Shown: positions 15,697 through 26,485 of the stretch, one piece after another
Position numbering within the stretch: the first letter of the stretch is position 1
How the letters are laid out: every line of letters begins with the position of its first letter
NCBI GenBank assembly: GCA_016292045.1
Contig: JAEEZX010000001.1
Span: forward strand, 1-45,684
Source: Bacteroidaceae bacterium
GTDB taxonomy: Bacteria > Bacteroidota > Bacteroidia > Bacteroidales > Bacteroidaceae
DNA: 45,684 nucleotides
Direction of reading: 5' to 3'
Position numbers and translations under genes: made by a program
Notes under the pieces: model-generated
Told to the model about the DNA's origin: nothing
Seen by the model: only the letters and a program-made list of their open reading frames with translations
Databases searched by the model: none

Positions 15697-16151
15697 TTGA
15701 AGAAATAGATGAATGTGCAGTCAGCCTCAAGTGCTTTCTTCTCTGTCTCCTTTATCACCATCGTGATGTGTATTGTGGTCTTGATGGCTCCGCGCAGATT
15801 CTGGCAGTCAACCATCTTGGCCTTCATATACACACTCTGGCCAGCCATTACGGGTTGCGCATACTTCAGTTTGTCGAGCCCGTAGTTCATCATGCGTTCC
15901 AGATTGTTCACGGTGACAATCTGTCCCCACAAGTACGGCAGTACTGAGAGAGTGAGATATCCGTGTGCGATGGTGCCTCCGAAGGGACTTTCCTTCTTGC
16001 AGCGCTCGGGGTCGCAATGTATCCATTGAGGGTCGAGTGTGGCATCTGCGAATTTATTGATACGCTCCTGATCGAGCACCACACATCCGCTCTGCCCCAT
16101 TTCCTTGCCTATCCATGAGGCCAATTCCTCATAGCTTCCTATAGTTATCAT
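15693..16151 (-). CDS. MaoC-like (R)-hydratase, 152 aa
   Basis: Hot-dog fold enzyme of the MaoC/NodN type. The hydratase motif is visible in FADATLDPQWIHCD (Asp40, His45) with FGGTIAHGYLTLS after it. Such enzymes hydrate or dehydrate 2-enoyl thioesters. It sits between dapA and kdsA with 4-base overlaps on both sides, so it is made together with Kdo and lysine enzymes although its reaction belongs to neither route. A link to hydroxyacyl chains for lipid A is tempting but only a guess. Confidence 0.85.
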   Translation of the reverse strand: MITIGSYEELASWIGKEMGQSGCVVLDQERINKFADATLDPQWIHCDPERCKKESPFGGTIAHGYLTLSVLPYLWGQIVTVNNLERMMNYGLDKLKYAQPVMAGQSVYMKAKMVDCQNLRGAIKTTIHITMVIKETEKKALEADCTFIYFFK

Positions 16152-17041
16152 AATTTTATGCCTAATTCTTTAATTATCTTTGATATCTGCTGCATCGTGG
16201 TGAGTCTTGTGGGCACCAGCGGCAGACGCAGCTGGTTTTGTATCATACCCATCTCCGAGAGCATCACTTTCACACCGGCGGGATTGCCGTCGACGAAGAG
16301 CAGTTTGAAGAGCTCCGTGAACTGATGATGTATCTTCAGCGCGGAATCGTATTCCCCCCTGAGAGCAAGACGCACCATCTTGGAGAACTCTCCCGGCAGC
16401 GCATTGCCTATTACGGAGATGACACCAACGGCACCCAGCGTGATAAGCGGGAAGGTGATACCGTCGTCGCCGGAAATCACATCGAAGTTCTGCGGCTTGT
16501 TCTTGATGATGTCGTCCATCTGCGAGATGTTGCCTGAAGCCTCTTTGATAGCCACGATGTTGTCGAAGTCGCGTGCCAGACGGAGTGTTGTCTCTGCCGT
16601 CATATTGACACCCGTGCGACCCGGCACGTTGTAGAGCACCACAGGTACAGGACTTGCTTTTGCGATGGCGGCGAAATGCTGATAGATGCCTTCCTGCGAA
16701 GGCTTGTTGTAGTAAGGACATACGGAGAGTATTCCGTCGATGCCTGTGAAGTCGCCCTTCCTGAGCTCGTCCACAACGGCCTGCGTGCTGTTGCCGCCGA
16801 GACCGAGCAGTATGGGCACTCTGCCGTTCACGCGCTCCACGAGCGTCTTCTTCAGCTGCGCCTTTTCCTCTGCCGTAAGTGTCGGTGTCTCTGCCGTTGT
16901 ACCCATAACGCAAAGGAAGTCTGCGCCGTTACTCAGTTGATACTCCACCAGACGCAACAGAGCATCCCAGTCGATGCTGCCGTCCGTCTTGAAGGGAGTG
17001 ATGAGCGCTATGCCCAAACCCTTGAATTTATTCTGTGCCAT
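16148..17041 (-). CDS. dapA: 4-hydroxy-tetrahydrodipicolinate synthase, 297 aa
   Basis: First committed step of lysine and diaminopimelate synthesis, from aspartate semialdehyde and pyruvate. The catalytic set is complete: Schiff-base Lys166 in IVAIKEASGN, Tyr137 in VLYNVPGRTG, Arg in the same loop, and the GTTAETPTLT segment. Length is normal. A TATCTTTG box at 17069-17076 supplies its own promoter 28 bases upstream, and a GTTTAGA repeat array separates it from ligA. It heads the dapA-MaoC-kdsA-kdsD-PLD operon. Confidence 0.96.
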   Translation of the reverse strand: MAQNKFKGLGIALITPFKTDGSIDWDALLRLVEYQLSNGADFLCVMGTTAETPTLTAEEKAQLKKTLVERVNGRVPILLGLGGNSTQAVVDELRKGDFTGIDGILSVCPYYNKPSQEGIYQHFAAIAKASPVPVVLYNVPGRTGVNMTAETTLRLARDFDNIVAIKEASGNISQMDDIIKNKPQNFDVISGDDGITFPLITLGAVGVISVIGNALPGEFSKMVRLALRGEYDSALKIHHQFTELFKLLFVDGNPAGVKVMLSEMGMIQNQLRLPLVPTRLTTMQQISKIIKELGIKL

Positions 17042-17068
17042 GTTTTGAAATTACACTATTTTCAGGCG

Positions 17069-17076
17069 CAAAGATA
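17069..17076 (-). promoter_or_regulatory. -7 box for dapA operon
   Basis: TATCTTTG on the minus strand, 28 bases before the dapA ATG. Confidence 0.6.
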
Positions 17077-17085
17077 CGAAAAAAA

Positions 17086-17117
17086 GTTTAGAGTTTAGAG
17101 TTTAGAGTTTAGAGTTT
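17086..17117. repeat. GTTTAGA heptamer array, four units
   Basis: Four perfect GTTTAGA copies and a partial fifth between the ligA stop and the dapA promoter. The same heptamer recurs at 20403-20437. On the minus strand each unit reads TCTAAAC and offers a TAA in one frame. Confidence 0.85.
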
Positions 17118-17136
17118 TTCTCTTATCTTGGACTTT

Positions 17137-19592
<2,456 letters not shown>

Positions 19593-19625
19593 AGAAATAT
19601 GTGTGTGTTTATGGTTTTCCGCCCA

Positions 19626-19633
19626 CAAAATTA
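19626..19633 (-). promoter_or_regulatory. -7 box for the small gene and ligA
   Basis: TAATTTTG on the minus strand, 34 bases before the ATG at 19592. Confidence 0.55.
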
Positions 19634-19750
19634 CAAAATAAAATCCCTATTTCCAAATTTATACAGTCACATTTTCATTTTTCCCTCAATTTTTCTCCTT
19701 TCCCCCTGCCGCAGCGCCCTCTCAGAGTCCCCCCAGAGCCCTATCTGACA

Positions 19751-19860
19751 ACGAGCAGTTAACGAGTGGTTAACGAGTGGAGTACGAGCAGACTACGAGA
19801 TGACTCGTTAACTACTCGTTATCTACTCGTACTCTACACGTATTTCATTCGTATTCCGGT
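19751..19860. repeat. 11-bp periodic array, ten units, inverted at the centre
   Basis: Ten consecutive 11-base units. The left five begin ACGAG (ACGAGCAGTTA, ACGAGTGGTTA, ACGAGTGGAGT, ACGAGCAGACT, ACGAGATGACT); the right five begin CGT and carry the inverse word CTCGT across the first unit borders. 19762-19778 and 19803-19819 pair over 16 of 17 positions. The array lies in the divergent gap between the ligA unit and the tyrosine phosphatase, 55 bases before the latter's -7 box. Confidence 0.8.
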
Positions 19861-19914
19861 AAGGCTCTGGTGGGATTCTGGTGCAAGGAAGAACGGAGTT
19901 TGAGAAATTTTTCG

Positions 19915-19922
19915 TACCTTTG
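19915..19922 (+). promoter_or_regulatory. -7 box for the tyrosine phosphatase
   Basis: TACCTTTG, a full consensus match, 51 bases before the ATG at 19974. Confidence 0.6.
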
Positions 19923-19973
19923 CAGCAAAATTAGACAACATCTGCCTGAAAACACTGGCATAACAACGCAGAA

Positions 19974-20408
19974 ATGAAACGCATACTTTTCGTTTGTCAC
20001 GGAAATATCTGCCGCAGTCCGATGGCGGAGTTCATCATGAAACAACTGGTGAAAGACGCAGGTCTGGAGGATGAATACGAAATAGCTTCGGCAGCCACGA
20101 GTACGGAGGAAATCGGCAACTCCGTCTATCCTCCCGCTCGCCGCAAACTGGCCGAACACGGCATCCGCTGCGACGGAAAGACAGCCCGTCAGCTCACACG
20201 TCGCGACTACGACCGCTACGACCTCCTCGTCGGTATGGATGATGCCAATATATGGAATATGAACCGCATCTGCGGAGGAGATCCGGAAGGTAAAATCATA
20301 AAACTCCTCTCTCGCGACGTTGCCGACCCTTGGTATACAGACGACTTCGACGCCACCTGGGACGATTGTCTGGAAGGATGCAGGAAGCTCTTAGAGTGTA
20401 GGGTTTAG
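19974..20408 (+). CDS. Low-molecular-weight protein tyrosine phosphatase, 144 aa
   Basis: Cytoplasmic phosphatase with the CX5RS loop at the very N-terminus (VCHGNICRSPMAEF, Cys8 and Arg14) and the acid Asp in the DPWY segment near residue 121. Such proteins often reverse tyrosine phosphorylation of capsule kinases, but none is nearby; others act on arginine phosphate or small molecules. Length is slightly short of the usual 150. The stop codon lies inside a GTTTAGA repeat array, so the array may have set the C-terminal end (LECRV). Confidence 0.9.
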   Translation: MKRILFVCHGNICRSPMAEFIMKQLVKDAGLEDEYEIASAATSTEEIGNSVYPPARRKLAEHGIRCDGKTARQLTRRDYDRYDLLVGMDDANIWNMNRICGGDPEGKIIKLLSRDVADPWYTDDFDATWDDCLEGCRKLLECRV

Positions 20409-20437
20409 AGTTTAGAGTTTAGGGTTTAGAGTTTAAG
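20403..20437. repeat. GTTTAGA heptamer array, five units, between convergent stops
   Basis: GTTTAGA, GTTTAGA, GTTTAGG, GTTTAGA, GTTTAAG. The phosphatase stop TAG (20406-20408) is made by the first unit, and the convergent nuclease-fold gene ends right at the far edge (20439). Confidence 0.85.
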
Positions 20438-20438
20438 G

Positions 20439-21326
20439 TTAAAGAACTTGCCTCAAACGCTCTGAGACATCCTCAAGAGGAAGTATCTCATAACTAGTAT
20501 CGTCTCTCAACCATACTATCCTTCTGTCCAGCACGTTAACACCTATATCCTCAAGCATCAGTGCATACAGGCTGAGCTGGATTGTATACTCTCCGAAACT
20601 CTCCTGAAAGAGGTCCGTGAAAGGCTCTTTCAACATAACGTGCATCTTCTCGTTATACTCCGAAAAGAGGTCCTTGTTGGTTTTGTAGTCGAACACCACA
20701 AAACCGGCCTTCTCCTCATCTCCTTCTCCGTCGTAGAAATAGAGCATATCGAAGGTGCCGCAAATACACTCCCGGAGATTGCGCGTTTTGTCAGGATTTT
20801 TTCCACTGTAGACGCGAGCCTCGTTGAGAACAAGATGATAGCTGGGAGGCAGTTCGTCGAGGAATTTCTCAACGGCCTCTTCCTTCGGATGAATCGGCGC
20901 GAGATAGTTCAGATTCTCCAGATACTGTCTGCTGACGGACGGACGTATGAATTCCGGATGTCCGGCCTTGAGATACGCCAGACTTTCGCCGAATTCGTGC
21001 GACTTCGTGCCGAGCGACGTTGCACGGAAGGAATTGCAGGTCCATCTGTCCTTCCAATACTGCGCCGTCTGGCCCCAACGGGCAGCATATCGCTCCGCCT
21101 GGAGGTCTGCGTCGAAGGGTTTGCTCTCGAATCGGCTGCCTATCGACGAGACAGAAGGAAGTCTTACTCCGTCAAGCAGATAAATGTGGTCGCGCTCGTA
21201 GAATTCCAGATCCTTGAAAGCGTCCAATATCGTTTTTCGGGCTTTTCGCGCCTCTTCGGGTTCGTTTTCTATGAAGAACATCTCCCTATAAGGCTCTTTC
21301 TCACCTAATTTGTTCTTGTCAATCAT
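20439..21326 (-). CDS. PD-(D/E)XK nuclease superfamily protein, 295 aa
   Basis: C-terminal half has the RecB/Cas4-like nuclease pattern: CGTFDMLYFYDG, then VVFDYKTNKDL (the D..DYK core) and YTIQLSLYALML, the Q-LY helix of this family. The N-terminal half (VSSIGSRF, WKDRWTCNSFRATSLGTKSHEFGE) fits the first helices with the His-Glu pair. No helicase is fused and no CRISPR genes are near. I start at MIDKNKLGEKEPYREMF because a promoter box at 21349-21356 lies just upstream; longer starts would precede it. A single-gene unit, convergent with the phosphatase gene. Substrate unknown. Confidence 0.78.
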   Translation of the reverse strand: MIDKNKLGEKEPYREMFFIENEPEEARKARKTILDAFKDLEFYERDHIYLLDGVRLPSVSSIGSRFESKPFDADLQAERYAARWGQTAQYWKDRWTCNSFRATSLGTKSHEFGESLAYLKAGHPEFIRPSVSRQYLENLNYLAPIHPKEEAVEKFLDELPPSYHLVLNEARVYSGKNPDKTRNLRECICGTFDMLYFYDGEGDEEKAGFVVFDYKTNKDLFSEYNEKMHVMLKEPFTDLFQESFGEYTIQLSLYALMLEDIGVNVLDRRIVWLRDDTSYEILPLEDVSERLRQVL

Positions 21327-21348
21327 GTTTTTGTGCCTTTTTCGCCTG

Positions 21349-21356
21349 CAAAGATA
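21349..21356 (-). promoter_or_regulatory. -7 box for the PD-(D/E)XK gene
   Basis: TATCTTTG on the minus strand, 23 bases before the ATG at 21326; it supports the short start. Confidence 0.6.
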
Positions 21357-21398
21357 CAAAAAATGAATGTAAAAGCGGGGAAAGACGAAAAAAAGTTG

Positions 21399-21406
21399 TA
21401 TATTTG
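21399..21406 (+). promoter_or_regulatory. -7 box for the purM-to-PBP operon
   Basis: TATATTTG, a full match, 19 bases before the purM ATG. No later box as good is seen in the short gaps down to 30348, so it may drive all eight genes. Confidence 0.6.
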
Positions 21407-21425
21407 CGCAGAATAACATAGTAAT

Positions 21426-22595
21426 ATGAACAACCAAAGATATATGATGCGTGGGGTGAGTGCAGCCAAGGAGGATGTGCACAACGCCATTAAGAACATC
21501 GACAAGGGTCTTTACCCCAAGGCCTTCTGCAAGATAATCCCCGACATTCTCGGCGGAGATCCCGAGTACTGTAATATCATGCACGCCGACGGAGCCGGCA
21601 CAAAGAGTTCGCTGGCATATATGTACTGGCGCGAGACGGGCGATCTCTCCGTGTGGAAAGGCATCGCCCAGGATGCCCTGATAATGAACACCGACGACCT
21701 GCTCTGCGTGGGCGCTGTGGACGGCATACTCGTCTCCTCCACCATCGGACGCAACAAGATGCTCATTCCCGGCGACGTGATATCGGAAATCATCAACGGT
21801 ACGGACGAACTGCTTGCCGAACTGCGTGACATGGGTATCGGCATCTACGGCACAGGCGGCGAGACGGCCGACGTGGGCGACCTCGTGCGCACCATCATCG
21901 TGGACAGCACGGTGACCTGCCGTATGAAGCGCAGCGACGTCATCGACAACGCAAACATACGTCCCGGCGATGTCATCGTGGGCCTCTCCTCCATAGGACA
22001 GGCAACATACGAGAAGCAGTACAACGGCGGCATGGGCTCAAACGGGCTCACATCTGCACGCCACGATGTCTTCTCAAAGTATCTGGCGGAGAAGTATCCC
22101 GAGAGCTACGACCACGCAGTGCCCGAAGAACTCGTCTATAGCGGTCATTACAAGCTGTCGGACGCTGTAGAGGGCGCTCCCGTCAGCGCAGGAGAGCTCG
22201 TGCTCTCTCCCACCCGCACCTATGCTCCCGTCATCAGGAAGATGCTCACGGAGATGCGTCCCAAGGTGCACGGAATGGTGCATTGCACGGGCGGCGCACA
22301 GACCAAGGTGCTGCATTTCGTGGGCGAGGACTGTCAGGTGGTGAAGGACAACCTCTTCCCCATCCCGCCTCTCTTCCGCATCATCAAGGAGGAAAGCGGC
22401 ACCGACTGGCAGGAGATGTACAAGGTGTTCAACATGGGACACCGCATGGAGATATACGTCGCTCCTGAGGATGCAGAGCAGGTGATCAGCATCTCCAAGA
22501 GCTTCAATATCGACGCTCAGGTGATCGGTCATATCGAGAACGGAAAGAAGTCACTCACCATAAAGTCGGAGGCAGGAGAATTCCACTATGAATAA
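21426..22595 (+). CDS. purM: AIR synthase (phosphoribosylformylglycinamidine cyclo-ligase), 389 aa
   Basis: Fifth step of purine synthesis, closing the imidazole ring. Markers are HADGAGTKSSLAYMYW, the ALIMNTDDLLCVGA core, YGTGGETADVGD, and VHCTGGAQTKVLHF in place of the E. coli form. At 389 residues it belongs to the longer type I know from Bacteroidetes rather than the 345-residue E. coli type. It is the first gene of a co-directional operon and its end overlaps prfA by eight bases. Confidence 0.93.
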   Translation: MNNQRYMMRGVSAAKEDVHNAIKNIDKGLYPKAFCKIIPDILGGDPEYCNIMHADGAGTKSSLAYMYWRETGDLSVWKGIAQDALIMNTDDLLCVGAVDGILVSSTIGRNKMLIPGDVISEIINGTDELLAELRDMGIGIYGTGGETADVGDLVRTIIVDSTVTCRMKRSDVIDNANIRPGDVIVGLSSIGQATYEKQYNGGMGSNGLTSARHDVFSKYLAEKYPESYDHAVPEELVYSGHYKLSDAVEGAPVSAGELVLSPTRTYAPVIRKMLTEMRPKVHGMVHCTGGAQTKVLHFVGEDCQVVKDNLFPIPPLFRIIKEESGTDWQEMYKVFNMGHRMEIYVAPEDAEQVISISKSFNIDAQVIGHIENGKKSLTIKSEAGEFHYE

Positions 22596-23694
22596 CACTC
22601 TGCTCGATAAACTGGAAGGCCTCGTGAGCCGCTATGAGGAGGTTTCCACACTCATCACCGACCCCAGCGTGATTGCCGACCAGAAGCGCTACGTCCGCCT
22701 GACAAAGGAATACAAGGACCTGGGCAAGATTGTCAAGGCCCGCAAGGAATACGTCGACACACTCGACAACATAGCTCTCGCCAAGGAAATGATACAAGAA
22801 GAGAGCGACGAGAGCACACGACAGATGCTGCGCGAGGAACTCTCGGCAAGCGAGGAGCGCATCCCCCGTCTGGAGGAAGAAATCAAACTGCTGCTCATCC
22901 CCGCCGACCCTGAAGACGACAAGAACGTCATTATGGAGATACGCGGCGGTACGGGCGGCGACGAAGCTGCGCTGTTTGCAGGCGACCTCTTCCGCATGTA
23001 CTCCAAGTACATCGAGCAGAAGGGCTGGAAGATGGCTGTATCGAGCTATTCGGAAGGCGCAGCCGGCGGCTACAAGGAAATCATCTTCTCTGTGACGGGT
23101 GAAGGTGTCTACGGCATACTGAAATATGAGAGCGGCGTGCATCGCGTGCAACGCGTTCCCGCCACAGAGACACAGGGCCGCGTGCACACCTCCGCAGCAA
23201 CAGTTGCTGTGCTTCCGGAGGCAGAGGCCTTCGATGTGGAAATCAACGAGGGTGCCATCAAGTGGGACACATTCCGCTCGAGCGGTGCCGGCGGACAGAA
23301 CGTCAACAAGGTGGAGAGCGGTGTGCGAGCCAGATATATGTGGCACAACCCGATGACCAATGAGGACGAGGAGATACTTGTGGAATGTACGGAGACGCGC
23401 GACCAGCCCAAGAACAAGGAGCGTGCTCTTGCCCGTCTGCGCACCTTCATCTACGACAAGGAGCACCAGAAATACATCGACGACATAGCCTCCAGGCGCA
23501 AGACGATGGTCTCTACGGGCGACCGCTCCGCAAAGATACGCACCTACAATTATCCGCAGGGACGCATCACCGACCACCGCATCGGTTACACAATATATAA
23601 CCTCTCGGCCTTCATGGACGGACAGATACAGGATGTTATCGACCACCTCATCGTGGCTGAGAATGCAGAGAGAATGAAAGAATCAGAACTATAA
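22588..23694 (+). CDS. prfA: Peptide chain release factor 1, 368 aa
   Basis: Ends translation at UAG and UAA. The tripeptide anticodon PAT is at 191-193 (RVPATETQGRVHTS) and the catalytic GGQ at 235-237 (SSGAGGQNVN). Length is normal. No frameshift of the RF2 kind is present. The last codons lie in a 16-base tandem duplication that runs up to the pyrF start. No prmC gene follows, unlike in many bacteria. Confidence 0.97.
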   Translation: MNNTLLDKLEGLVSRYEEVSTLITDPSVIADQKRYVRLTKEYKDLGKIVKARKEYVDTLDNIALAKEMIQEESDESTRQMLREELSASEERIPRLEEEIKLLLIPADPEDDKNVIMEIRGGTGGDEAALFAGDLFRMYSKYIEQKGWKMAVSSYSEGAAGGYKEIIFSVTGEGVYGILKYESGVHRVQRVPATETQGRVHTSAATVAVLPEAEAFDVEINEGAIKWDTFRSSGAGGQNVNKVESGVRARYMWHNPMTNEDEEILVECTETRDQPKNKERALARLRTFIYDKEHQKYIDDIASRRKTMVSTGDRSAKIRTYNYPQGRITDHRIGYTIYNLSAFMDGQIQDVIDHLIVAENAERMKESEL

Positions 23695-23708
23695 AGAATC
23701 AGAACTAT
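23677..23708. repeat. 16-bp perfect tandem duplication at the prfA/pyrF junction
   Basis: AAAGAATCAGAACTAT occurs twice back to back. Copy 1 holds the last prfA codons and the first base of its TAA; copy 2 runs into the pyrF ATG. Taking one copy away would leave CTATGACA, in which the prfA stop TGA and the pyrF ATG overlap as ATGA. Confidence 0.9.
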
Positions 23709-24522
23709 GACAAGACAAGAACTCATACAGCAGATACGTCAGAAGCAGAGCTTTCTCTGCGTAGGTCTCGACACCGACATCAAGAAAGTGCCGCAGCATC
23801 TGCTCGCTGAGGAGGATCCCCTCTTCGCTTTCAACAAGGCTATCATCGACGCTACAGCCCCCTACTGTGTTGCCTACAAGCCGAATCTGGCTTTCTACGA
23901 GGCACACGGCGTGAAGGGTCTTGTGGCTTTTGAGAAGACAATAGAATATCTGCACAGGGAGCATCCCGAGCATTTCATCATCGCTGATGCAAAGCGCGGA
24001 GATATCGGCAACACATCCAAGATGTATGCCCGCACATTCTTCGACCTCTATGGCATTGATGCTCTCACGGTGGCGCCGTATATGGGAGAAGACTCTGTGA
24101 CACCTTTCATGGGTGAAGGACAGTGGGTGATTCTGCTGGCGCTGACGAGCAACAAGGGCAGCCTCGACTTCCAGCTGACAGAAGACAAGGACGGCGAGCG
24201 CCTTTTTGAGAAGGTTATCCGTAAGAGTCAGGAATGGGGCACGACGGAGAATATGATGTACGTAGTGGGTGCTACACGCGGCGAGATGTTCAAGGACATC
24301 CGCAAGGTTGCCCCCGACCATTTCCTGCTCGTACCCGGTGTAGGAGCTCAGGGAGGCAGTCTTGAGGAAGTGTGCCGCTACGGCATGACGAAGGACTGCG
24401 GTCTTCTTGTCAACTCCTCCCGCGCAATCATCTACGCCTCCGACGGCGAAGATTTCGCCCAAGCTGCAGCACGAGAGGCACAAAAAGTGCAAGAGCAAAT
24501 GAAACGATTATTAAACGATTGA
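23707..24522 (+). CDS. pyrF: Orotidine 5'-phosphate decarboxylase, 271 aa
   Basis: Last step of UMP synthesis. The catalytic D-K-D array is in [14 protein letters not shown] (Asp94, Lys96, Asp99); FLCVGLDTD opens the barrel and VPGVGAQGG closes it. The length of 271 and this form of the core mark the longer subfamily 2. It follows prfA by 12 bases and precedes lpxD by three. Confidence 0.96.
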   Translation: MTRQELIQQIRQKQSFLCVGLDTDIKKVPQHLLAEEDPLFAFNKAIIDATAPYCVAYKPNLAFYEAHGVKGLVAFEKTIEYLHREHPEHFIIADAKRGDIGNTSKMYARTFFDLYGIDALTVAPYMGEDSVTPFMGEGQWVILLALTSNKGSLDFQLTEDKDGERLFEKVIRKSQEWGTTENMMYVVGATRGEMFKDIRKVAPDHFLLVPGVGAQGGSLEEVCRYGMTKDCGLLVNSSRAIIYASDGEDFAQAAAREAQKVQEQMKRLLND

Positions 24523-24525
24523 TAT

Positions 24526-25566
24526 ATGGAATTCACAGCAGAAATGATAGCAGGCCTCATTGGAGGAACCGTTGTGGGTGATCCACAGGCGAAAGTGAAC
24601 AACTTTGCCAAGATAGAAGAAGGTACGCCGGGATGTATTTCCTTCCTGGCCAACGACAAATACGAACACTATCTCTACACCACCGGTTCCAGCGTGGTGC
24701 TGGTGAACAATGCGTTCGAACCCAAGCAGGAAGTGAAAGCCACTCTCATCAAGGTGGCCGATGCACGCGAGGCTGTGGCACAACTGCTGCAGATATACGA
24801 GAGCATGAAACCCAAGAAGGTGGGTATCTCCGAACTGGCATTCGTTGACCCCACAGCCAAAATCGGCAAGGACGTATATCTGGCTCCCTTCGTGGCAATC
24901 GGTCCCGGTGTGACAATCGGCGACGGCTGTGTGCTGCATCCGCACGTGACAGTCGGACAGAACGCATCCGTGGGAGAAAACACGGAGATTTACTCCAACG
25001 CAGTTATCTATCACGACTGCCGTGTGGGCAAACGCTGTATCCTGCATGCCGGCTGTGTAATCGGTGCCGACGGATTCGGTTTCCAGCCCACGGATAAGGG
25101 ATATGAGAAGATACCCCAAATAGGTATTGCCATCATCGAGGACGATGTGGAAATCGGTGCAAACACCTGCGTGGATCGCGCTGTGATGGGTGCAACGGTG
25201 GTACACAGCGGAGTGAAACTGGACAACCTCGTACAGATAGCCCACAACGACGAAGTGGGTTCCCACACCGTGATGTCGGCACAGGTAGGTATTGCCGGCA
25301 GTACGAAGATAGGTGAATGGTGTATGTTCGGCGGCCAGGTAGGTGTCGCCGGTCATGCAACGATAGCCGATCGCGTGCAATGCGGCGCACAGACGGGTGT
25401 GCCCAACAACGTGAAGAAGGAAGGCACCCAGCTGATGGGTTCTCCCGGCATCGATCCCCGCACGTGGTGGAAAGCGCAGGCTATCATCAAACAGCTGCCT
25501 GAGATGTGGGCGGAATTCAACCAGATGAAGAAGAAGCTGGCCGCTCTGGAAGAAAAAGAAAAATAA
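24526..25566 (+). CDS. lpxD: UDP-3-O-(3-hydroxyacyl)glucosamine N-acyltransferase, 346 aa
   Basis: Third enzyme of lipid A synthesis; adds the second hydroxyacyl chain from acyl carrier protein. An N-terminal uridine-binding domain (about 1-100) precedes many left-handed beta-helix hexapeptides ([20 protein letters not shown] and on). The catalytic His is in [12 protein letters not shown]-terminal helix with Lys/Glu repeats ends the protein. Normal length. lpxC follows after 19 bases. Confidence 0.96.
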   Translation: MEFTAEMIAGLIGGTVVGDPQAKVNNFAKIEEGTPGCISFLANDKYEHYLYTTGSSVVLVNNAFEPKQEVKATLIKVADAREAVAQLLQIYESMKPKKVGISELAFVDPTAKIGKDVYLAPFVAIGPGVTIGDGCVLHPHVTVGQNASVGENTEIYSNAVIYHDCRVGKRCILHAGCVIGADGFGFQPTDKGYEKIPQIGIAIIEDDVEIGANTCVDRAVMGATVVHSGVKLDNLVQIAHNDEVGSHTVMSAQVGIAGSTKIGEWCMFGGQVGVAGHATIADRVQCGAQTGVPNNVKKEGTQLMGSPGIDPRTWWKAQAIIKQLPEMWAEFNQMKKKLAALEEKEK

Positions 25567-25585
25567 AAAAGTATATACCGGAACA

Positions 25586-26485
25586 ATGAAACAGAAAACC
25601 CTTGGAGGCACATTCTCGCTAAAGAGCAAAGGACTGCACACAGGTCTCGACCTCACCGTGACGATGGGACCCGCACCCGTGAATCACGGATATCTCATCT
25701 GTCGCACAGATCTGGAAGGAAAACCCGTGCTGCAATGTCTGGCAGAAAACGTGACCGAGACGACACGCGGCACCGTGCTGAATGTGAACGGCGTGAAATG
25801 CAGCACCATCGAACACGGTATGGCTGCTCTCATGGCTGCCGGCATCAACAACGTGTGGATAGAGGTGAACGGCCCCGAGTTCCCGATACTCGACGGAAGC
25901 GCTATCCTCTACGCACAGGAGATAGAGAAAGTGGGTGTGGTGGAACAGGAAGCAGACATCGAACCGCTTGTCATCTCGGAGACCGTAGAGGTGAAGGACG
26001 AGAAGACGGGCAGCTGGATAAAGATAGAACCGTCCGACCGCTTTGAGGTGAATGCAACAATCAAGTTCCCTGGCCAGGTGCTCGGAGACAGTTCTGCATC
26101 TATACAGAACATGTCAAACTTCAGAGAAGACCTTGCTGCTGCGCGCACCTTTGTCTTCGTCAGGGAGATAGCTCCCCTTCTGGAGATGGGACTCATCAAG
26201 GGCGGCGACCTCGACAACGCGGTCGTAATATATGAGGTGGAGATGCCGCAGGAGAAACTCGATGCACTCTGTGATAAGGTCGGTACGGAAAGGAGAAATG
26301 CCACCAAGCTGGGATACATACAGCACCGTCCTTTGCGTTGGAACAACGAATGCGCACGCCACAAGGTGCTCGACATCATCGGCGACATGGCACTCGTGGG
26401 ACGCGCCATAAAAGGCAGAATCACTGCCTACAAACCAGGACATACAATCAACAATATATTTGCACGTAAACTCAGAGAACTATGA
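25586..26485 (+). CDS. lpxC: LpxC deacetylase without the usual FabZ fusion, 299 aa
   Basis: Zinc deacetylase, the committed step of lipid A synthesis. All ligands and catalytic residues are in place: His77 (STIEHGMAA), His259 and Asp263 (ARHKVLDIIGD), His286 (PGHTINN). In most Bacteroidetes LpxC is fused to FabZ in one protein of about 460 residues. Here it stops seven residues after the point where the fusion joint would lie, and its TGA overlaps the lpxA ATG. No FabZ domain follows in any frame, because lpxA starts at once. The deacetylase itself looks complete and functional. Confidence 0.95.
   Translation: MKQKTLGGTFSLKSKGLHTGLDLTVTMGPAPVNHGYLICRTDLEGKPVLQCLAENVTETTRGTVLNVNGVKCSTIEHGMAALMAAGINNVWIEVNGPEFPILDGSAILYAQEIEKVGVVEQEADIEPLVISETVEVKDEKTGSWIKIEPSDRFEVNATIKFPGQVLGDSSASIQNMSNFREDLAAARTFVFVREIAPLLEMGLIKGGDLDNAVVIYEVEMPQEKLDALCDKVGTERRNATKLGYIQHRPLRWNNECARHKVLDIIGDMALVGRAIKGRITAYKPGHTINNIFARKLREL

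Noticed and set aside
19751..19860. CRISPR array
   Set aside because: Units are 11 bases and contiguous, with no spacers and no cas genes; the PD-(D/E)XK protein nearby is a single gene without Cas partners.
20439..21326. Cas4 identity for the PD-(D/E)XK protein
   Set aside because: The core motifs are shared by many RecB-like nucleases, the four-Cys cluster of Cas4 is not visible and there is no CRISPR locus.
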